From Chitinophaga skermanii (GTDB taxonomy: Bacteria; Bacteroidota; Bacteroidia; Chitinophagales; Chitinophagaceae): DNA of 64,000 bases. The stretch covers positions 62,001 through 126,000 of the forward strand of contig NZ_QLLL01000002.1 in the NCBI RefSeq assembly GCF_003259335.1, written 5' to 3'. Position 1 is the stretch's first letter, and every line of letters begins with the position of its first letter. Under the pieces are notes generated by a model that saw only the letters and a list, made by a program, of their open reading frames with translations, was not told where the DNA came from and did not search any database. Both the position numbers and the translations under genes were made by a program. This document shows, one piece after another, positions 38,376 to 46,578 of this stretch.

Positions 38376-41300
38376 TTAAAACCGGCAATCGATGCCAAAG
38401 CTGTAAGTTCTCAATAAAGGATATTGCGCCCCTTTACCGTCGCCAAGTTCTACATCCCATAGGTCGAACTTGCTGAATGTGGCCACGTTGTAACCAACAC
38501 CGTAAATTCTGAAGTTGCTAATACCCAATTTGTTTAACCAACGTTTCTTCGTGAAGGTGTAGCTGAGTTCTACGTTCTGTAAACGCATGAATGCACCGTT
38601 TTTAATCCACCAAGTACTATTGGCATAGTTGGAGTTAGAAGTAGAAGGATACGTAAGACGTGGGTACCAAGGATCGGTGTTTTTACCATCCGGCGTCCAA
38701 CGATCGGTGATGTTGCTAAATAAGTTACCTCTCGAACCTTCTTTCTGGAAAGGTTGTAATCCTTCACCGTTGAGTGAAATATCCACGTTGCTAATACCTT
38801 TGAACCATGCGCCTACACTGAACCCTTTGTAAGTAAAGGAAGGACCAAAACCATACACAATTTCTGGGATAGAGCCATAGCCGATAGGACCTTCGTCGTA
38901 GTTATTGATGCGACCATCGCCGTTTAAATCTTTATACTTGATATCACCCGGTTGTATATCGCCGGTTTGTATAGGACTGTTGGCAATCTCTTCTTTCGAT
39001 TGGAAAAGTCCTAACGCTGTTAAACCAAAACGTTGGCCTAGTTTACGACCAATGGCTTGTTGCCAAGGGTAAGGCCATAATGCGTTAGCATCTTGTTTCA
39101 CAATAGCGCGGTTCCATACAAAGTTGCCACGGAATTCGAAGTAGAAATCATCCCCTATCTTCTTATTATAAGTAATCGTAGCATCTACCCCTTTGTTACG
39201 CACAGCACCTAAGTTCCCATATGGCGAACGCTGAATACCAGCGTAGTTTGGTAAATCGCCCCGTTGACGGAAAATACCATCGCGGTTTTCCAAGAAGAAA
39301 TCGGCGGTGATAGAAAGGGCATCTTTCAAAGTACGTAATTCGATACCGAGGTTCGCTTTCTTTGCACGTTCCCAGGTAACATCTACAGCGTAATCGCCCA
39401 CATCTAAACCACCATAATCGTTGTTGGTGTTTTTACCGAAACTATAACCTGTTGTAGTAGCTACGGTAGAAATGTAAGCGAACCTTCTACCCCCAATATT
39501 ACTGTTACCCACAATACCATAAGAACCGCGGAACTTCAAGAATTGAATGGTATTCTTCAAAGGCTCGAAGAACTTTTCACTAGAGGTAACCCAGCCCACA
39601 CCATAAGAAGGGAACAACCCAAAACGAGCGTTCTTACTAAAGGTTTCGGAACCATTATACCCGAGGTTTAATTCAATTAAATAACGTTCATCGTAACCAT
39701 ACGTAGCCCTTGCGGCGAAACCTTGGTAACGGTATGGAATAGCATCGATGAAGTTACCCGCGAAAGCATCGGTACGATCGCTTTGGTTGAATAACAACAT
39801 ACCGGTTACATCGTGTTTGCCGAACGAGTTATTATAGTTAATAGCCGCTTCGGAGTAGAACTGGCGGCTGCCGCTGTTGCTGCGGTTGTAACCCAAGTAG
39901 CTAGAACCTACACGCGTTTGTTCAAATACCAAGTTACCTTCAGCATCGCGGTGTGTAGCAAACCAGGCATCTACTGTTTTGGTACGCGAAATTTGGTGGT
40001 AGTTATAGTTATCGAACGAGAACATACCGTAAGCAGATAAACCTTTCAAAAGCGGGCTTAAATCTTGTGTAACACGTGCGTTCGACCATAATTGACTGTT
40101 GGTATTGTTAATATATCCACTTTGCGTAAGCATGTCGTAAGGGTTTGCTTCTTCACCACGCACTTGAGGAATAAGGCCATTGGAGTATTTTACAGGAATA
40201 ATCGTAGGGGGCATTATGTATGCCGCGTTCCAAATATCGCCTGTGCCTTTACCTGGATAATTACCTTCAGAAATCCATCCCGATGCACCGAAATCAACTT
40301 TTGTATTCTTGAATACTTGTAATGATAAGTTGCTCGTGAAGTTATAACGGGTGAACTTAATCGCTGAATTATATTGCGCTAATTCATCCGTTTTATATAA
40401 ACCGGTTTCGTTGTAGTACCCGGCAGATAAATAATAAGTTGCTTTTTCTGAACCACCGCTGGCATTCAAGTTCACACGTTTATTATAACCGTGCTTATTG
40501 AACATTTCGTTCATCCAGTTTACGTTTGGATAAAGATCTGGATCGCTACCATCAGCTGTTTTTTGAATCTTTTCGGCGGAATAGAGAGGGTCGGCTGTAG
40601 GGTTGGTATTCGCGTAGGCTTCATTGGCCATTTTAAGATACGTAACACCATCGGCGAATTGCGGCGTTTTGGTGAACTGGGTAATACCTTGGTTAAACTG
40701 TACGTTTACTTGCGGCCTACCCTGCTTACCTTTCTTCGTTTCAATTAAGATCACACCATTCGCGCCACGTACACCATAAACAGCTGTGGCCGATGCATCT
40801 TTTAAAATGGTAAAGCTGGCAATATCTTCTGGATCGATGTTATTGAAAGTACGTTCTACACCATCTACGAGTACTAAAGGACTACTATTGGTGAACGTGC
40901 TTATACCACGGATATAAATTTGAGAGCCATCGTACCCGGGTTCACCACTACGTTGCACCCCAATTACGCCCGCAATACGACCGGCAATAGCGTTTGTAAG
41001 GTTGGCTGCCGGGATCTTCAAATCCTCTGCTTTAATAGAAGATTGCGCACCGATTAAGCTGATCCGTTTCTGGCGACCAAAACCTACGACAACCACATCT
41101 TTCACACTACCACTTTTCGCTTCCAATATAACATTCACCACCAGTTGCTCGCGGATAGCGATGGTTTGAGATGAATAGCCAATGAAAGAGAATTGGAGTG
41201 AATCGCCGATGTTGGCACCAATCGAATACCTACCCAAATCGTTTGTAGGTACTACGCGGCCGCTTGTTTTGTTCATAACCGTAGCACCGGGCAGCATGAG

Positions 41301-41738
41301 GCCCGTTGCGTCGGACACGCGCCCCGAGATCGATAATTTTGGCGTATCTACCGGGATGGGCATCGGTGCCACCGGGAAAGAACGCGGTTTAATAAATACA
41401 TTGCCACCTTCCAGCGCATAGCCGATCGGTTGGTCTTTGGTGCATAGGTCGAGCACTTCTGTTAAACTGGCACCGTTCACATGAATGGTAACGGGCGCGG
41501 TGCGTTTCATGAGGATTTCTTTATAGAAGATAGAAATCCCCGTCTGTCGTGTTAGTTCCGGGAAAATATCCTGGAGGCTTTTATTACGAACAGACAATGA
41601 GACCTTTTGCGAATAGCCTGCCGCGTTTACGTGCAGGAAAGCAATCAGTAGTAAGAAAGCTGTTAACTTCATTATCAGCCAAATTTTGGTTGTTGACTTC
41701 ATTCCATACGAAGCCCGTGCATTACTTTTAAAATGCAT
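38376..41738 (-). CDS. susC: SusC/RagA family TonB-dependent transporter with STN domain
   Basis: About 1120 residues. ATG at 41738 is my choice of start (MHFKSNARASYG...); ATG at 41702 is an alternative. A signal segment (MKLTAFLLLIAFLHVNAAGYSQ) is followed by an STN domain (SVRNKSLQDIFPELTRQTGISIFYKE), a carboxypeptidase-regulatory-like domain (ISGRVSDATGLMLPGATVMN), the plug (VYGVRGANGVILIETKKGK) and a beta-barrel ending in YSFGIDCRF. The STN domain predicts signalling through the FecR encoded just upstream. It imports oligosaccharides for the GH2/GH38 enzymes. Confidence 0.94.
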   Translation of the reverse strand: MHFKSNARASYGMKSTTKIWLIMKLTAFLLLIAFLHVNAAGYSQKVSLSVRNKSLQDIFPELTRQTGISIFYKEILMKRTAPVTIHVNGASLTEVLDLCTKDQPIGYALEGGNVFIKPRSFPVAPMPIPVDTPKLSISGRVSDATGLMLPGATVMNKTSGRVVPTNDLGRYSIGANIGDSLQFSFIGYSSQTIAIREQLVVNVILEAKSGSVKDVVVVGFGRQKRISLIGAQSSIKAEDLKIPAANLTNAIAGRIAGVIGVQRSGEPGYDGSQIYIRGISTFTNSSPLVLVDGVERTFNNIDPEDIASFTILKDASATAVYGVRGANGVILIETKKGKQGRPQVNVQFNQGITQFTKTPQFADGVTYLKMANEAYANTNPTADPLYSAEKIQKTADGSDPDLYPNVNWMNEMFNKHGYNKRVNLNASGGSEKATYYLSAGYYNETGLYKTDELAQYNSAIKFTRYNFTSNLSLQVFKNTKVDFGASGWISEGNYPGKGTGDIWNAAYIMPPTIIPVKYSNGLIPQVRGEEANPYDMLTQSGYINNTNSQLWSNARVTQDLSPLLKGLSAYGMFSFDNYNYHQISRTKTVDAWFATHRDAEGNLVFEQTRVGSSYLGYNRSNSGSRQFYSEAAINYNNSFGKHDVTGMLLFNQSDRTDAFAGNFIDAIPYRYQGFAARATYGYDERYLIELNLGYNGSETFSKNARFGLFPSYGVGWVTSSEKFFEPLKNTIQFLKFRGSYGIVGNSNIGGRRFAYISTVATTTGYSFGKNTNNDYGGLDVGDYAVDVTWERAKKANLGIELRTLKDALSITADFFLENRDGIFRQRGDLPNYAGIQRSPYGNLGAVRNKGVDATITYNKKIGDDFYFEFRGNFVWNRAIVKQDANALWPYPWQQAIGRKLGQRFGLTALGLFQSKEEIANSPIQTGDIQPGDIKYKDLNGDGRINNYDEGPIGYGSIPEIVYGFGPSFTYKGFSVGAWFKGISNVDISLNGEGLQPFQKEGSRGNLFSNITDRWTPDGKNTDPWYPRLTYPSTSNSNYANSTWWIKNGAFMRLQNVELSYTFTKKRWLNKLGISNFRIYGVGYNVATFSKFDLWDVELGDGKGAQYPLLRTYSFGIDCRF

Positions 41739-41925
41739 AAATTTGCAGTGTTTGGTAGTTCTCAATCAGGTTGCCCTCGCTTTGCGAGATGGAACCCAGT
41801 TACAGATGTTGAATTATCAGATCCAAACGGGGGTGTTCCCGCACCTCCGTTTACTCTGCCGGCTTATGAGCCTAATCATTAGCGTACATACATAGTGTGT
41901 GGATTTTATTTTATAATTGGCTTTG
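41739..41925 (-). promoter_or_regulatory. Structured leader between fecR and susC
   Basis: About 190 bases with no gene separate fecR from susC, unlike the tight packing downstream. It holds two hairpins: AAACGGGGGTG/CACCTCCGTTT (41825-41852, one mismatch, 6-nt loop) and CTCGC-TTT-GCGAG (41776-41788). Neither has a U-tract. This fits a long structured 5' leader of susC, where glycan-locus control by leader RNA or antisense RNA is known in Bacteroides. Confidence 0.45.
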
Positions 41926-43047
41926 TTACTTTGGCAGAATCGTTACTTTGCGTCCTTCTACTTTAAATTGATGAGAACCATATGCGCTTAATAGTTGCAA
42001 TACATCTGAGAGGTTTTTCTTTCTACTGATACTTCCCCCGTATAATTCTTTACTGTCGCCCGCGAGGTTAATGAACTCTACATCATACCAGCGCGAAATT
42101 TCCCTGACAATAGATGCTAGGTCGGCATTATTAAAAATAAACAGGCCATTTTTCCAGGCCAGTGTTTTATCGAGATTGGCAGGTTGTACGGTTAAAGTAC
42201 CGGCTGTTACATCCGCTACAGCTTGTTGTGCTGGGTGGAGCAGCGTATGTTCTTTCGCGCTTTGTACTTGTACACTCCCTGTTACTAAGGTTGTTTTTAT
42301 TTGTTGTTCGTCGGGATAGGCCATAATATCGAAGCTGGTGCCCAGTACATGTACGTTTACGGTCCCTACTTTCACTTTGAAGGGGCGGTTCGCATCTTGG
42401 GTAACATCGAAATAGGCTTGGCCTTGTAATTCTACAATTCTTTCCTTTCCATTAAAAACGGTCGGGAACGTTAGCTTGCTGGCAGCGTTTAACCATACAT
42501 TTGTACCGTCGGGCAGGGTAACATTAAAGCGCCCACCACGGGGTGTTGACAAGGAATTGATTTGCGCTACATCCGCCGAGGCATATAGATAGGTTAAACG
42601 GCCGCTATCTTCTTTTACAGCTTGATCCAGGTGCGAGCCGAGTGCCATGTTGTCTAACACTACTTCTTCGCCATTCCCAAGGGTTAATACGGCTTTGTTA
42701 CCGGCCGGTAGATGGTCGTTCGCGAGGAGTTGTGTAGCAGGTGTTGGGGAAGAAGGTAATAGGTATTTGTACCCTACTACCGCCACCAGTAATACGGCCG
42801 CTGCTGCGGAGATCACCCGTATGCGTCGTTGCAAAGTGCGCGGTTGAGTAGCCTTTGCAATGTTCTTCCACATCCTAGCTTCGTGGGCTTCACGACTGGC
42901 TACAAAATCTGCAGGTAAATCCAGCACTTGGCCATCGTCGTCGTTGAGCCATTGTGCTAGTTCTTCGCGCTCTTCTTGCGTGATCGTACCTTCCAATAGT
43001 TTGCGGGAAAGTGCCTCGTAACGGTCGTTCGCTTGTTCATTTGCCAT
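41926..43047 (-). CDS. FecR-family anti-sigma factor
   Basis: 373 residues: N-terminal cytoplasmic region, a single membrane segment (VISAAAAVLLVAVVGYKYLL, ~78-97), and a periplasmic FecR domain (SLSTPRGGRFNVTLPDGTNVWLNAASKLTFPTVF, VELQGQAYFDV) with the C-terminal STN-interacting domain ending in GRKVTILPK. No sigma gene lies next to it; the ECF gene at 31338 is the probable partner. An AAAAAATATTTTTT palindrome sits about 60 bases upstream. Confidence 0.93.
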   Translation of the reverse strand: MANEQANDRYEALSRKLLEGTITQEEREELAQWLNDDDGQVLDLPADFVASREAHEARMWKNIAKATQPRTLQRRIRVISAAAAVLLVAVVGYKYLLPSSPTPATQLLANDHLPAGNKAVLTLGNGEEVVLDNMALGSHLDQAVKEDSGRLTYLYASADVAQINSLSTPRGGRFNVTLPDGTNVWLNAASKLTFPTVFNGKERIVELQGQAYFDVTQDANRPFKVKVGTVNVHVLGTSFDIMAYPDEQQIKTTLVTGSVQVQSAKEHTLLHPAQQAVADVTAGTLTVQPANLDKTLAWKNGLFIFNNADLASIVREISRWYDVEFINLAGDSKELYGGSISRKKNLSDVLQLLSAYGSHQFKVEGRKVTILPK

Positions 43048-43120
43048 GTAAAAGATGTTGGTGCTTATAACAAGGTCAATTGAAACAGGCCGAACCCTGA
43101 GTGTGAGAAAAAATATTTTT

Positions 43121-43873
43121 TCAGGGCTTCCCCCGGGGGTGTACAGCTACAATTTGCATAGCATTGTGATGGTCGCCAAATACCTTGTACGTTCTGCCTT
43201 GTTCCTTGTCTTCGAAAATAATCCCGAGTGACAGGAATAGGTGCCGGGGATCGTTCGGTGGAAATGAAACGGTAAGGATTTGCGTATTGGTTACATGCTT
43301 CGTCAAGGATATAGGAGCTGTGATGTGCATATCGCTATGTTCCTCCCCTGTACGGAAATTAAAAGCGCTGATATGTACTACGATTTTAAAATGCGTAGCA
43401 TCCTTTGGCCGTGTTATTTTGTTGATGGGTATGAACGAAGGAATTAGCACCCCGGCCTCGCCACTAACCCTGTTAATATCGGTTACAAAAGGCACCCTAA
43501 ACACGCGCTGAAACCGGCTATTTTCATTGACTTCAAAACCTTGTAAGAGGCGGGTATCGCCATCTTCTACGGTGCGCTGCCCGCGGTAATTCACGGTATC
43601 TGTTTTCACTACTTGGAAGAGTTGGGATACGATACGATGGAATAATACCTTATTGGGTACAATTTCGCTGATATCCTGTAAGCCAGCCCGGAAGCTAACA
43701 GCCGTTTGAACAGTGTTGCCGAATTCCGTTTGATGCGAACGCATTTTCTCATACTGCACTTCCTCCCGCTTTATTGGTTTACGGAATGCCTCCGTGGCAA
43801 GAAGGCCATTTTGCGTTTGATAAAAAGAAAGCTTTTCTGCTTTTTGTGGATTGAGATAACAAATCTTTGTCAT
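43121..43873 (-). CDS. Conserved protein of unknown function
   Basis: 250 residues, no signal peptide or membrane segment. The N-terminal part (FYQTQNGLLATEAFRKPIKREEVQYEKMRSHQTEFGNTVQTAVSFRAGLQDI) resembles a family of uncharacterised Bacteroidota proteins. Those proteins share a QNG-x-LA...EFG...A..L pattern followed by a beta-rich C-terminal half (FKIVVHISAFNFRTGEEHSDMHITAPISL, HLFLSLGIIFEDKEQGRTYKVF). I cannot assign a function. It is upstream of fecR on the same strand but 73 bases away and probably unrelated. The phased-repeat block begins about 130 bases upstream of its start. Confidence 0.65.
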   Translation of the reverse strand: MTKICYLNPQKAEKLSFYQTQNGLLATEAFRKPIKREEVQYEKMRSHQTEFGNTVQTAVSFRAGLQDISEIVPNKVLFHRIVSQLFQVVKTDTVNYRGQRTVEDGDTRLLQGFEVNENSRFQRVFRVPFVTDINRVSGEAGVLIPSFIPINKITRPKDATHFKIVVHISAFNFRTGEEHSDMHITAPISLTKHVTNTQILTVSFPPNDPRHLFLSLGIIFEDKEQGRTYKVFGDHHNAMQIVAVHPRGKP

Positions 43874-44003
43874 ACTGATGAGATATTAAAAGTTAACAAT
43901 ACAGGCATTTTTAAAGCTGTGCCATGCAGCTATCTCATCTGATCAGATATTCATGTAATTACAAGTCAAAAATACTTCCCTATATCGATTCTAGGAAATG
44001 CCG

Positions 44004-44053
44004 TGCATAAATATGCATGATTATGCATGAATGTGCATGGATATGCAGGTATA
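44004..44053. repeat. Tandem 10-bp repeat array (TGCATGAATA-like), 5 units
   Basis: Units start at 44004, 44014, 44024, 44034 and 44044, all beginning TGCA and followed by an A/T/G-rich hexamer. The period is exactly 10 bp. This is the first of three phased arrays in the 43874-44533 intergenic region. Confidence 0.85.
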
Positions 44054-44100
44054 CAAGTATAGGAAAGATTTTGAACGCTTGCATTTACGTAGGTCAAGCG

Positions 44101-44140
44101 TGCCGGAATATGCCGGTTTATGCCGCTTTATGCCGGATTC
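44101..44140. repeat. Tandem 10-bp repeat array (TGCCGGAATA), 4 units
   Basis: Four units of 10 bp (TGCCGGAATA, TGCCGGTTTA, TGCCGCTTTA, TGCCGGATTC). Read around the circle, the unit is AATATGCCGG, which is the reverse complement of the CCGGCATATT unit at 1741-1850. Confidence 0.85.
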
Positions 44141-44234
44141 CTTTATATCGCTTTGTATATGAATGCATTATCAGCAGTAGATGTAGCTACGAAAGTCATA
44201 ACCACTTGTTTATCATATCTATAAACGATGCGGA

Positions 44235-44340
44235 GATAGGCTTAGGATAGGCTCGAGATAGGCTTTAGATAGGCTTGGGATAGGGTGAAGATAGGGTTTA
44301 GATAGGGTTGGAAAGGGTAAAAGATAGGCATACAGATGGG
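44235..44340. repeat. Tandem 11-bp repeat array (GATAGGCTTTA), about 10 units
   Basis: Units begin at 44235, 44246, 44257, 44268, 44279, 44290, 44301, 44312 (degenerate) and 44323, every 11 bp, with a final GATGGG at 44335. The core GATAGG is nearly constant and the tail varies (CTTAG, CTCGA, CTTTA, GTGAA, GTTTA). Together with 44004-44053 and 44101-44140 it fills the gene-free stretch 43874-44533. A short minus-strand frame overlapping it is not convincing as a gene. Confidence 0.85.
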
Positions 44341-44533
44341 TAAGTAGTATAAACCAAACTGTTTACCTTTATAGCGACTTACCTCCTGTCGCAAAGAACC
44401 CTTTATTTGTCCGATCTCCCCATCTATGAAATCAAAGAAACGCTGCAACTTTGTAGCGGAAGTGGAGCAGGTACCACTATAATAAACGGGCATTACCGAA
44501 AGGCCATATGAGTAGGATGTAAAAAACTATCTT

Positions 44534-44983
44534 ATGTCGAACAATTCCGTTTCCTTACACAGGGTTATAAAAACAACGCCGGAGAAATTATACCGTGCTT
44601 TTACAGATGGGGCTGCCTTATCATCGTGGTTACCGCCTTATGGGTTTGTATGCACTGTACAAGCATTTAATGCTACAGTTGGCGGCGCTTTTCGCATGAC
44701 GTTTATTAATTTCAATACTGGCAATGGGCATTCTTTTGGTGGCACCTATACAGCATTAACACCGAATGAATTTGTACAATACGCCGATACTTTCGACGAT
44801 CCTAATTTACCCGGTGAAATGACTACCACTGTTTGGTTAAAGCAAACCATTGCGGGTACTGATATTAAAATTACCCAAGAAGGAATTCCTGCCGCTATAC
44901 CTGTAGAAATGTGCTACTTGGGATGGCAAGAGTCGTTGGAAAAACTAGCGAAGTTAGTAGAGCCGAATATTCCTGATGCTTGA
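44534..44983 (+). CDS. SRPBCC/AHSA1-domain protein
   Basis: 149 residues, cytosolic. It shows the AHSA1 helix-grip fold pattern: VSLHRVIKTTPEKLYRAFTDGAALSSWLPPYGF at the start, VGGAFRMTFINFNTGNGHSFGGTYTALTPNEFVQYADTF in the middle and EMCYLGWQESLEKLAKLVEP at the end. Family members bind hydrophobic ligands or act as Hsp90 co-factors; most of the small bacterial ones are uncharacterised. It is free-standing with a shared bidirectional terminator downstream. Confidence 0.88.
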   Translation: MSNNSVSLHRVIKTTPEKLYRAFTDGAALSSWLPPYGFVCTVQAFNATVGGAFRMTFINFNTGNGHSFGGTYTALTPNEFVQYADTFDDPNLPGEMTTTVWLKQTIAGTDIKITQEGIPAAIPVEMCYLGWQESLEKLAKLVEPNIPDA

Positions 44984-45067
44984 TATATATTTGTTCAATT
45001 GGTATCGTCCATATTTCCTTGCACATTATCACCTTCATCGACAGCAATAAATATAGCAATAGCGTTT

Positions 45068-45114
45068 ATCAAACATTAAAAAGCCCGCGATGTGCGGGCA
45101 TTTTAATGTTTGAT
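45068..45114. terminator. Long bidirectional terminator
   Basis: A nearly continuous inverted repeat: ATCAAACATTAAAA and GCCCGC on the left pair with GCGGGC and TTTTAATGTTTGAT on the right. The A and T tracts allow termination in both directions, serving the AHSA1 gene and the convergent lipoprotein gene. Confidence 0.85.
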
Positions 45115-45116
45115 AA

Positions 45117-46502
45117 TTATTTCGCTTTCCGAGCTGCTTTTCTACCTGTATCTACACCTGGTTCGGCAGCCCCCCCTCCATCGGGAGGATAGTTAGGTGG
45201 ATATGGCGAGGTTTGGTAATAGCTGGCACCTGGGTATTGGAGGTAATTATACCGTACGAAGTTCTTCAAGCGTTCGATAAAGCCGGCACTACTTACTTCA
45301 TCCGGCAAATCGTAACCGCTTGAATTGAATCGATTAATGGCATATAATAAATCGGCTACATTGTATTCAACAGGCACACCTTCTTCCATACTATTGGCGA
45401 TGGCGTAGTGTTTCACTGCATTCAAGTAATCCCAATAGGCCAAGTACTCCGAGGTTTTAGGGTTAACATCTGGGGTACCGGGATTTCCACCGCCTGGGTT
45501 ACCCGGGTTGCCGCCAGGGTCGGTAGGGTTGGCGGGATCGGGTATTTCTTCACCAAAACCAGGCTTGCATGCAGGACCACAGAACCAAGCAGGCTTGCAA
45601 TTCAAACAAGCGAGATCATGCGCTAAACACGCTAAATCGGCGTATAAACAACAACCTTTATAGTTTCCACAACAACCTAAAGAGGTACCACATCCCAATA
45701 CGCAGTACCAAGCACAATCTCTTCCGCCATTTTTAATATTGTCGACTACATCAATAAAATCCTCGCTTGATACTAATAGCCCGTAAAAATCAGTGAATGG
45801 AACGGCTACGCCTACATAGTTTTGTAAATATTGTTTAACAGCAGTCGATTGTGCCGTTTGCCCGTGCGTACTTTCATATTGTGTGACCGTATATTCTAAG
45901 TTCGCTTTCGTATAATAATGATCTTCTTGACACTGGAAGTACGATTTACCGACTAAAAAAGCTGGGTGAACTGTGCAATTACAATCTGCAGCATTCGCTT
46001 CTTTGCGGGCTAGTGTTTTGAAAATAGCTAGGTTCATACTTAGGCTGTAAAGTACTTCATGACTAGCCGTTGTGAGCACACTATTCATAATCGCTTCTAA
46101 ATCGGCAATGGTACCTTGAATAGTTGCAGCAGGCAAATCGTAGTCACTTAAATCGGCCACTTTTTGTTCGATTTGATCGGCTTGGTAAACTTTCCAAATT
46201 TCGTTGTTAAAATCGAGTTGGTAAGAAACATCCACATCTATGTTACTTAACTCGATGCTCGAACTAACCACTTTAGTACTGGTGTTATATTCTACAGACA
46301 CAACATCTACCGGGTTACCGGCTTCTTCGGAAGCATCGTATACTAACTCATTCGCGGAAGCTTGGGTAATAGGAAGATCGAGGTCAATTTCCGGTGTAGG
46401 GCGAGGTTTGTTAGCATTTTGTTGGGTCGATTTTTGGCAGGCCATTACAAACAACATGGCCACTAGCACAAAGGCTATGTAAGCGAGATTTTTGCGCATC
46501 AT
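45117..46502 (-). CDS. Cys-rich lipoprotein, tandem paralogue A
   Basis: 461 residues with a lipoprotein signal (AFVLVAMLFVMAC). Residues ~35-190 are a folded region shared with the neighbour. At ~270-320 lies a Cys-rich block, CAWYCVLGCGTSLGCC, GNYKGCC, CLAHDLACLNCKPAWFC, with about 15 cysteines in 50 residues. A Gly/Pro/Asn linker and a C-terminal ~120-residue domain (YLAYWDYLNAVKHYAIANSM, LKNFVRYNYLQYPGASYY) follow. The Cys block resembles motifs in other Chitinophagaceae secreted proteins and superficially the CCxxHDxC region of phospholipase A2. I know no function. It is about 50-60% similar by eye to the next gene. Confidence 0.75.
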   Translation of the reverse strand: MMRKNLAYIAFVLVAMLFVMACQKSTQQNANKPRPTPEIDLDLPITQASANELVYDASEEAGNPVDVVSVEYNTSTKVVSSSIELSNIDVDVSYQLDFNNEIWKVYQADQIEQKVADLSDYDLPAATIQGTIADLEAIMNSVLTTASHEVLYSLSMNLAIFKTLARKEANAADCNCTVHPAFLVGKSYFQCQEDHYYTKANLEYTVTQYESTHGQTAQSTAVKQYLQNYVGVAVPFTDFYGLLVSSEDFIDVVDNIKNGGRDCAWYCVLGCGTSLGCCGNYKGCCLYADLACLAHDLACLNCKPAWFCGPACKPGFGEEIPDPANPTDPGGNPGNPGGGNPGTPDVNPKTSEYLAYWDYLNAVKHYAIANSMEEGVPVEYNVADLLYAINRFNSSGYDLPDEVSSAGFIERLKNFVRYNYLQYPGASYYQTSPYPPNYPPDGGGAAEPGVDTGRKAARKAK

Positions 46503-46539
46503 GTAATATAGGGTTTGATAAAATGGAAAATATGAGTGT

Positions 46540-46574
46540 ATATCGCAACTTACATGCTTTGCAAGTTGCGATAT
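46540..46574. other. 12-bp inverted repeat between the two Cys-rich lipoprotein genes
   Basis: ATATCGCAACTT and AAGTTGCGATAT form a perfect 12-bp stem with an 11-nt loop, 5 bases after the stop of the upstream gene. There is no U-tract, so it may be an mRNA-stabilising or processing hairpin rather than a terminator. Confidence 0.55.
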
Positions 46575-46578
46575 AAGG

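Noticed and set aside
43093..43127. Terminator of the gene ending at 43121
   Set aside because: The CCCTGA...TCAGGG and AAAAAATATTTTTT palindromes lie around the fecR upstream region, but the strand and the position relative to the stop codon do not give a clean hairpin plus U-tract.
44101..44340. Replication origin iterons
   Set aside because: There is no DnaA box cluster, no dnaA or rep gene and no adjacent A+T-rich unwinding element with origin-type genes.
44242..44493. 83-residue minus-strand gene
   Set aside because: Its C-terminal third is just the 11-bp repeat array translated, and the rest has no recognisable family or ribosome-binding site. It cannot be excluded but is not supported.
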